In this document: piece after piece, positions 21,479 to 26,023 of the stretch
How positions within the stretch are numbered: the first letter of the stretch is position 1
Layout of the letters: every line of letters begins with the position of its first letter
NCBI GenBank assembly: GCA_050946115.1
Contig: JBMNUF010000029.1
Location: forward strand, 1-26,023
Origin: CAYFRC01 sp050946115
GTDB taxonomy: Bacteria > Bacillota > Clostridia > Christensenellales > Aristaeellaceae
Reading direction: 5' to 3'
DNA length: 26,023 nt
Made by a program: the position numbers and the translations under genes
Notes under the pieces: model-generated
Seen by the model: only the letters and a program-made list of their open reading frames with translations
Told to the model about the DNA's origin: nothing
Databases searched by the model: none

Positions 21479-22018
21479 ATGAAAAAGATACTTTGCCTTC
21501 TCCTGGTACTGCTCTTTGCATTTTCGGCAGCCTGCGCGGAGGAGGAATGGCTCTACGCGGAGGATTCGGAGACGAAGGATGCCGAGGACGCGGACTGGAC
21601 GGAATCGCTTCTGTACGAAGCCATCGAAATATGGCGGCGGTTTACCACCGATCCGCTCGACGTCGATCCCGCCATCACCGACGATTCCGGAAAATACTTT
21701 TTGGTGCTCGACGAGCGGTTTCAGACCTATGACGGCATGCGCGAGCAGGTGTCCGCCTATTTCGGGGACGAACTGACGGACGCACTGCTGCAAAACGGCA
21801 CATATCAGGAACTCGACGGGCTCATGTACACGGATCGCGTGCCCGAGGAGAAGCTTTCCTCCGTCTTGGAAACGGAATATACGATCGCCGAAAGTACCCC
21901 TGCGATGATCTTGTACGACATGAGCTTCTACTACGAGGACCGCACCGAGACCGCCACCTTTGTCCTCGAAAAGATCGACGGCGAGTGGCGCTTCACGAGC
22001 TTTCCGTGGAGGGAATGA
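21479..22018 (+). CDS. Secreted protein, probably IseA-like DL-endopeptidase inhibitor
   Basis: The 179-residue product has a signal peptide (MKK, hydrophobic 4-16, cleavage near ACA at 18-20; the Cys there lacks a good lipobox). The mature part is acidic at first. It then has a segment resembling the IseA/YoeB family, which inhibits NlpC/P60 cell-wall endopeptidases from outside the membrane: FQTYDGMREQVSAYFGDELT, QELDGLMYTD, then Y-T-I-A-E-S-T and a final EKIDGEWRFTSFPW strand. The length fits that family. GAGGA lies about ten bases before the ATG. If right, it would restrain wall turnover in the same cell as the two amidases encoded upstream in this window. Confidence 0.62.
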   Translation: MKKILCLLLVLLFAFSAACAEEEWLYAEDSETKDAEDADWTESLLYEAIEIWRRFTTDPLDVDPAITDDSGKYFLVLDERFQTYDGMREQVSAYFGDELTDALLQNGTYQELDGLMYTDRVPEEKLSSVLETEYTIAESTPAMILYDMSFYYEDRTETATFVLEKIDGEWRFTSFPWRE

Positions 22019-22541
22019 TTCCCTATCAACGCGCTGCCTGAAGAAACACAAGACAGCGTAAGATAGATTCGGGAAAACGATGGGAACACCAAAGCCCCCA
22101 TTGGGTGCGAGGTGTTATCCTGCAGAACAAAGAAGCAGAAAGCCCAACCGCAGTACACTTTTATTACCACAAAGCAGAAGTACGGTGGGTGGTTTTCTAT
22201 GGTTTTCTATGATAATCATTAAAGGAAGAGGTTGCAGGGAAAAGGCACAGGCGTCAAACATAGAGCACAGACTCAGAGGGATGTGCTACCAATGTAGAAG
22301 ATTGCGCAGTATATGATGAAGATATGTGTTTGTATCGTGCATCACCGATACTCTGCAAGATGGGATGTGAGGAATTGGATTTTCCCGCAAACGAACGGTG
22401 TGAAAACAAACGCACGTGCGCAGCCATGGCAAGACCGTAGCGGAAAAAGCATGAAATACGGGTTCCCAGGCATCTAAAGAAGCTCAATGGCATCAAAGCT
22501 ATCGCGATTTCGACGCCAACAAAGAGTAGGAGGAATAACTC
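22019..22541 (+). other. Gene-poor region with relic sequence
   Basis: These 523 bases between the IseA-like and GyrI-like genes hold no convincing gene. Contents seen are: a possible hairpin with arms AACACC/GGTGTT near 22085-22115; an exact tandem 10-mer GGTTTTCTAT at 22191-22210 with a -10-like TATGATAAT next to it; an open frame 22264-22440 rich in Cys but without start signal; and the repeat shared with 24150-24270. The DNA looks less GC-rich than the core genes. It may be the remains of a lost gene upstream of the GyrI-like gene. Confidence 0.55.
22326..22438 (+). repeat. Repeat copy 1, upstream of the GyrI-like gene
   Basis: This stretch aligns with 24150-24270. Shared landmarks are TAT-GTGCATC-CCGATACTC (with changes) and the exact block TTTTCCCGCAAACGAACGG. 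In frame it could encode a Cys-rich peptide ending at the TAG at 22438-22440, with five Cys in the last 39 codons. Copy 2 lacks most of these Cys codons. Confidence 0.75.
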
Positions 22542-23186
22542 ATGGCATTTGATTACAAAAAGGAGTATAAGGAATTCTACATGCCGAAAAACACGCCCTC
22601 CATCGTGACGGTGCCGAGCGTGAGTTACATTGCGGTTCGCGGCCAGGGCGATCCAAATCAGGAGGGCGGAGAGTATCAGCAGGCCATGGGTCTGCTCTAC
22701 GGAATCGCATTTACGATCAAAATGAGCAAAATGGGCGATCGTCGGATCGACGGCTATTTCGATTATGTCGTTCCGCCGCTGGAGGGCTTCTGGTGGCAGG
22801 ACGGCGTAATAGGCATCGATTATGCGCACAAGGAGAACTTCCGATGGATTTCCGTCATCCGCCTGCCGGATTTTGTGACAAAAGCGGATTTTGATTGGGC
22901 GGTGGAGGAAGCGACAAAGAAAAAGAAAACCGACTTTTCCAAGGCAGAGTTTATGCCCTATGACGAGGGATTGTGCGTTCAGTGCATGCATATCGGCCCC
23001 TATGACGATGAGCCCAAAACCGTTACTCTCATGCACGAACACATGGAAAGTCATGGCTATGTCCTCGACATTACGGATACGCGTCTGCATCATGAGATTT
23101 ATCTGAGCGACGCAAGGAAGGTTGCTCCCGAAAAACGGAAAACCGTACTCAGGCATCCGATACGGAAAGCGCAAATTGCAGTGTAA
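22542..23186 (+). CDS. GyrI-like small-molecule-binding domain protein
   Basis: This 214-residue cytosolic protein of the GyrI-like/SOUL superfamily has features of stand-alone clostridial members: PSIVTVPSVSYIAVRGQGDPN near residues 19-39, a QAMGLLYGIAFTIK helix, PPLEGFWW at about 78-85 and CMHIGPYDDEPKTV near 146-159. The fold binds hydrophobic or cationic drugs; some relatives hydrolyse cyclopropane-containing antibiotics, and GyrI itself protects gyrase. No DNA-binding domain is fused. TAGGAGGA lies upstream of the ATG at good spacing. A fragment of a second copy (about 45 codons of the 3' end) is found at 24278-24412, downstream of the alpha/beta hydrolase. Confidence 0.85.
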   Translation: MAFDYKKEYKEFYMPKNTPSIVTVPSVSYIAVRGQGDPNQEGGEYQQAMGLLYGIAFTIKMSKMGDRRIDGYFDYVVPPLEGFWWQDGVIGIDYAHKENFRWISVIRLPDFVTKADFDWAVEEATKKKKTDFSKAEFMPYDEGLCVQCMHIGPYDDEPKTVTLMHEHMESHGYVLDITDTRLHHEIYLSDARKVAPEKRKTVLRHPIRKAQIAV

Positions 23187-23255
23187 AGCGAAAACGATTC
23201 GTGCCATGTGGGAAGATTCGGCTTAGACACGAAATTAAAAAGGCGGTCTCGCTCT

Positions 23256-24083
23256 ATGGTTGAAAAGGTATTTGTAACAGAACACGGACGTATTCATTAC
23301 TGGGTAAATCCTGATGCGGAAAGAATGAAGCCTCAATTGGTGTTTCTGCCCGGCCTGACAGTAGATCACAGATTGTTTGATAAACAAATCGAGTATTTTG
23401 AAGGAGAGTATCCGATTCTTGTGTGGGATGCTCCGGGACATGCTGCATCCTATCCTTTTCGTTTACGGTTCTCTCTTGAAGATAAGGCGAGATGGATCGA
23501 TGCGATACGGAAGCGGGAGGGGTTTGATGCTCCTGTCCTCATCGGCCAGTCCATGGGCGGTTATGTCGGGCAGATGTATTCGCAGCTGTTTCCCGACGGG
23601 TTGAAAGGCCTTGTGTCGATCGACTCGGCGCCGCTACAAAGAAAGTACTATTCCGATATCGAATTGTGGTTATTGAAGCAAATGGAACCCATGTACAGGC
23701 TGTATCCTTGGAATATCCTATTAAAAGCTACCGCCAAACGCGTGGCCACGACGGAATACGGCAGAAAAATAATGCGTGAGTTTATGATGGTATATGATAG
23801 CGATCGGCAAAGGTACACAGCGCTTGCCGGTCATGGATTCCGCATCCTGGCGGAAGCGGTCGAGAGGAATCTTCCGTACGAGATAAAATGCCCTGCGCTG
23901 TTGATTTGCGGAGAAGAGGATCGCGCCGGCTCATGCATCAGATATAACAAGGCGTGGCACAGGGAAACGGGAATTCCAATCGAATGGATCAAAGATGCCG
24001 GTCACAATTCCAATACGGATAAACCGGATGAGATTAATCGGTTGATCGAGAAATTCATTGCTGGGATTCAACAAACACAGTAG
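23256..24083 (+). CDS. Alpha/beta hydrolase
   Basis: This 275-residue serine hydrolase has the complete catalytic triad: nucleophile S99 in GQSMGG, acid D222 in GEEDRAG and base H250 in DAGHNSN. The oxyanion region LPGLTVDHRLF (31-41) and the DAPGHAAS segment (58-65) fit the lipase/esterase-like family. There is no export signal. The start at ATG 23256 has only a weak upstream AAGGCGG; a GTG in frame at 23208 is the alternative and would add 16 residues. It follows the GyrI-like gene by about 70 bases and lies between that gene and its truncated duplicate. The substrate is unknown; ester or lactone hydrolysis is likely from the fold. Confidence 0.85.
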   Translation: MVEKVFVTEHGRIHYWVNPDAERMKPQLVFLPGLTVDHRLFDKQIEYFEGEYPILVWDAPGHAASYPFRLRFSLEDKARWIDAIRKREGFDAPVLIGQSMGGYVGQMYSQLFPDGLKGLVSIDSAPLQRKYYSDIELWLLKQMEPMYRLYPWNILLKATAKRVATTEYGRKIMREFMMVYDSDRQRYTALAGHGFRILAEAVERNLPYEIKCPALLICGEEDRAGSCIRYNKAWHRETGIPIEWIKDAGHNSNTDKPDEINRLIEKFIAGIQQTQ

Positions 24084-24149
24084 CAACACCGCACGAAGTT
24101 TTTTTACAAGTTGGACGTTGGGTGGAATATAATGAAAATGTGCGAATAG

Positions 24150-24270
24150 GCACATGCGTATATCATGCATCTCCGATACTCTTGTGGAAGACAGGACACA
24201 CGGGATTGAATTTTCCCGCAAACGAACGGCGTGACACCAAAACGCACATGCCCAGCCATGTCGAGATCGT
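24150..24270 (+). repeat. Repeat copy 2 of the sequence upstream of the GyrI-like gene
   Basis: This is the partner of 22326-22438, with the exact shared block TTTTCCCGCAAACGAACGG near 24210. It is joined almost directly to the GyrI-like 3' fragment, so the roughly 600 bases that separate the two in copy 1 are missing here. A TATAAT at 24127-24132 lies upstream. Confidence 0.75.
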
Positions 24271-24277
24271 ACGTTTT

Positions 24278-24412
24278 AGTCATGAGTATGTCATCGATAT
24301 TCTGGATGTACTACGACTGCATCATGAGATTTATCTGAGCGATGCAAGGAAGGTTGCTCCCGAAAAACTGAAAACCGTACTCAGGCATCCGATACGGAAA
24401 GCGCAAGTTTGA
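24278..24412 (+). pseudogene. 3' fragment of a second GyrI-like gene
   Basis: The sequence matches the last 45 codons of the 22542-23186 gene (LHHEIYLSDARKVAPEK, then KTVLRHPIRKAQ), with a different stop position; the first 165 or so codons are absent. The frame is open through the upstream repeat from 24122, so a chimeric 96-residue peptide is possible. However, there is no good ribosome binding site and most of the binding domain is missing, so I treat it as a remnant. Confidence 0.8.
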
Positions 24413-24594
24413 AGAGGATTCCTTAGAGCGCAGGAAAGCCGGCGCATAGGCTGGAAAAGAGACGGCGATTGCGGATGCCTTTCTGTATTCTGAAATGATT
24501 CGGGAATGAGACGAAAACGCCACCGACAGGCGGTTCTAAAGCGCAGAACCGGTCTGTCGGTTTTCTTTCGTCGGAACGGCTGACGATTCCCAAC
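24413..24594 (+). other. Non-coding stretch before the bceA operator
   Basis: No gene is supported here. From 24413 to 24521 I see nothing recognisable. A strong terminator hairpin follows, and then the palindrome and promoter of the ABC transporter genes. Confidence 0.5.
24522..24566 (+). terminator. Intrinsic terminator upstream of bceA
   Basis: ACCGACAG-g-CGGTTCT (24522-24537) pairs with AGAACCG-gt-CTGTCGGT (24545-24561) around loop AAAGCGC, with a small internal loop, followed by TTTCTTT. It isolates the bceA promoter from readthrough of the hydrolase or remnant region. Confidence 0.8.
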
Positions 24595-24611
24595 CTTACA
24601 CCGACTGTAAG
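24595..24611 (+). promoter_or_regulatory. Palindromic operator-like site upstream of bceA
   Basis: CTTACA-CCGAC-TGTAAG is a perfect inverted repeat with a five-base spacer, ending immediately upstream of the expected -35 region of bceA. It resembles the TNACA-N4-TGTAA sites described for BceR-type response regulators, except that the spacer is one base longer. Confidence 0.6.
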
Positions 24612-24631
24612 TGGTGTTTCCCGGTAATGTA

Positions 24632-24640
24632 TGCTATCAT
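24632..24640 (+). promoter_or_regulatory. Extended -10 element of bceA promoter
   Basis: TGCTATCAT is a TGn-extended -10 box about 28 bases before the bceA start. The expected -35 (24612-24617, TGGTGT) is poor, as is usual for an activator-dependent promoter, and the palindrome sits just upstream. Confidence 0.55.
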
Positions 24641-24668
24641 GTAGTCGAAAAACAAAGGAGGGAATCTT

Positions 24669-25436
24669 ATGGAACCGATCTTGAATATCGAAAACCTGAC
24701 GAAGACCTATGGCACCGCATCGAACGAAACCAAGGCGCTGAGGGGAATCACCTTTCAGGTAATGCCCGGGGAATTCTTGGGGATTATGGGAAGCAGTGGT
24801 TCCGGGAAATCCACACTGCTTAACTGCATTGCAACCGTGATTAAGCCCACCGGCGGCAGTATCGCGATGGAGGGCAAGAAACTGCAGTCTCTGGACGGCA
24901 GGGCGCTGGCGGAATACCGCGGAAAGAGTGTGGGGTACCTGTTTCAGAATTTTGAATTGCTGTTCAATCTCACCGGCCGAGAAAATATCTTGCTGCCCAT
25001 ATCGCTCCACGGCGCGACGCAAAAAGACGGTCAAATGCGTCTGAACCAGCTGGCAGAATACCTGGAAATAACGGATGTGCTGGACAAATTCCCCTCGCAG
25101 ATGTCCGGCGGACAGCTCCAACGGGTAGCTGCAGCCAGAGCCATGATTCTCTCGCCCAAGCTGATCCTCGCCGATGAGCCCACGGGCGCATTGGACAGCA
25201 AAAATGCGCGGAATCTGATGGAAAAGCTTTCCGGTTTGAATCGGGACGAACAGGCCACCATTTTGATTGTGACCCACGATTCCAACGCCGCCAGCTTTTG
25301 CAAGCGAATCCTGTTCATTCAGGATGGCGTAATCTTCCATGAGCTTCGCCGCGGCGACGAAAGCCAGCAGGATTTCTACCGGCGGATTCTGAAGGTCATG
25401 GCGCAGTTGGGAGGAGGCAGTTGTAATGTTCTCTAA
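24669..25436 (+). CDS. bceA: BceA-type ABC transporter ATP-binding protein (antimicrobial peptide resistance)
   Basis: This 255-residue ATPase of the BceAB/MacB-like family drives detachment or flipping of cell-wall-active peptides such as bacitracin, lantibiotics and similar. Motifs: Walker A GSSGSGKST (41-49), Q-loop Q93 in FQNFELL, signature MSGGQ (145-149), Walker B LILADEP (165-171) with catalytic E170, D-loop GALDS and switch H203. The C-terminal tail with QDFYRRILKVMAQLGG is typical of BceA. AAAGGAGG precedes the ATG. Its stop overlaps the permease gene by 11 bases. Expression is probably inducible by a two-component system, because of the upstream palindrome; no kinase or regulator gene is within the window. 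Confidence 0.92.
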   Translation: MEPILNIENLTKTYGTASNETKALRGITFQVMPGEFLGIMGSSGSGKSTLLNCIATVIKPTGGSIAMEGKKLQSLDGRALAEYRGKSVGYLFQNFELLFNLTGRENILLPISLHGATQKDGQMRLNQLAEYLEITDVLDKFPSQMSGGQLQRVAAARAMILSPKLILADEPTGALDSKNARNLMEKLSGLNRDEQATILIVTHDSNAASFCKRILFIQDGVIFHELRRGDESQQDFYRRILKVMAQLGGGSCNVL

Positions 25437-26023
25437 TCTGATTCTTAGAAACAGCAGGCGCAGCCGCAAAGAAAACGGGCTGTTCTTCGGCTCTCTGGTC
25501 ATTTCCATCGTCGCTTTTTATATTCTTCTCTCCCTATCCGGGCAGGATGTAATGGGTTTCCTCGTGAAGATGGAAAGTGATGCGGTAAATCGACTGCTGA
25601 CGAGGATTCCCGTCTTCTATGGAATGACATTGGTGATCTTGTTTTTCCTGATTTATTTTGCCTGTAAATATCAGCTGGAACGCCGCAGGAAAGAGTTTGG
25701 CGTCTATCTGATGATGGGAATGCGCAGAAGCAAGCTTTTTACGATGCTTCTTGCGGAAGACCTTTTGATTAGCGTCCTTGCGCTGATTATTGGGCTCCCG
25801 ATCGCGGTGCTGCTTTCTGAAATCATCAGTCTTGTCACCGCCAAAGTTGTGGGTATGGGAATTGTCGGACATCGATTTACGCTTCCCCTGTCTGCTGTCG
25901 GCTATACCGTTGCAGGGTTCCTCGCCATTAAGTTTGTGGCGTTTCTGATACTGAGCGGAAAAATCAGCAGTCGGGAAATCGGCTCTCTGTTGGCAAACAC
26001 CTCCGAAAACGAGAAAAAGCAAA
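25426..26023 (+). CDS. bceB: BceB-type ABC transporter permease, partial
   Basis: This is the first 199 codons of the permease partner; the gene runs off the window (BceB proteins are usually about 620-670 residues). Predicted transmembrane segments lie near 19-38, 62-80, 108-135 and 155-178. Between segments 2 and 3 is the FtsX-like cytoplasmic signature QLERRRKEFGVYLMMGMRRS (83-102), which couples the ATPase to the membrane part. The large extracellular sensor domain of BceB would lie beyond the end. The ATG at 25426 lies inside bceA and has GGGAGGAGG about eight bases upstream, so the two are translationally coupled. Confidence 0.88.
   Translation, partial: MFSNLILRNSRRSRKENGLFFGSLVISIVAFYILLSLSGQDVMGFLVKMESDAVNRLLTRIPVFYGMTLVILFFLIYFACKYQLERRRKEFGVYLMMGMRRSKLFTMLLAEDLLISVLALIIGLPIAVLLSEIISLVTAKVVGMGIVGHRFTLPLSAVGYTVAGFLAIKFVAFLILSGKISSREIGSLLANTSENEKKQ

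Noticed and set aside
20774..22051. A 425-codon minus-strand open frame opposite degV and the IseA-like gene
   Set aside because: It has no family resemblance and is antisense to two genes with good ribosome binding sites and recognised features.
22191..22210. Tandem 10-mer GGTTTTCTAT as a possible regulatory repeat or CRISPR-like unit
   Set aside because: There are only two units with no spacers and no adjacent cas genes; it is too short to support a claim beyond a note in the gene-poor region.

Overview
The window looks like the chromosome of a GC-rich, monoderm Bacillota, most likely a member of Clostridia (a Christensenellales/Oscillospirales-type gut or anaerobic bacterium is my guess; the genus cannot be named from this). 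The reasons are AGGAGG-type ribosome binding sites, consensus sigma-A promoters, a small 2[4Fe-4S] ferredoxin, lipobox lipoproteins, a BceAB-type transporter, XpaC/TelA proteins and a clostridial-type phosphofructokinase. Coding density is high and genes sit on both strands. No phage, insertion sequence, CRISPR array or rRNA operon was seen.

Layout. 1-1100: tRNA-Val(CAC) with promoter and terminator, and tcdA, both on the minus strand. 1109-6023: a plus-strand run of L-rhamnose isomerase, a HAD phosphatase, the recombination factor RarA, a protein resembling the methionine synthase activation domain, and a diacylglycerol-kinase-like lipid kinase. 6027-8070: two paralogous Amidase_3 cell-wall amidases (minus strand) with a decayed second copy of the lipid kinase gene between them. 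This is a clear old tandem duplication. 8103-11003: peptidase T and a ROK fructokinase (plus), a ferredoxin (minus) and a Cys-rich protein (plus). 11059-11843: ribosomal protein S20 and a small two-helix membrane protein. 12004-15496: a minus-strand string of small accessory genes (Nudix, DUF5071-fusion, DUF6054, glyoxalase-fold, lipoprotein, DinB-like). 15661-19115: a four-gene minus-strand envelope cluster, xpaC-telA-lemA-like-TPM. 19280-22018: pfkA, a DegV fatty-acid-binding protein and an IseA-like secreted protein. 22542-24083: a GyrI-like protein and an alpha/beta hydrolase, flanked by a duplicated and partly deleted copy of the GyrI-like locus. 24669-end: bceA and the start of bceB, behind a palindromic operator-like site.

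How the parts fit. Several genes serve the cell envelope: two amidases, a putative endopeptidase inhibitor, a lipid kinase, a DegV lipid carrier, the XpaC/TelA/LemA/TPM cluster and a bacitracin-type efflux/resistance ABC transporter. Carbon metabolism is represented by rhamnose isomerase, fructokinase and phosphofructokinase. I found no wholly new multi-gene system. The strongest unexplained signals are the two independent segmental duplications with partly deleted copies, the unusual low-complexity tail of the TPM protein, and the mini-gene cluster at 12-15 kb. The 12-15 kb and 22-26 kb regions look visibly less GC-rich than the rest and may be acquired, but base composition was judged by eye only.
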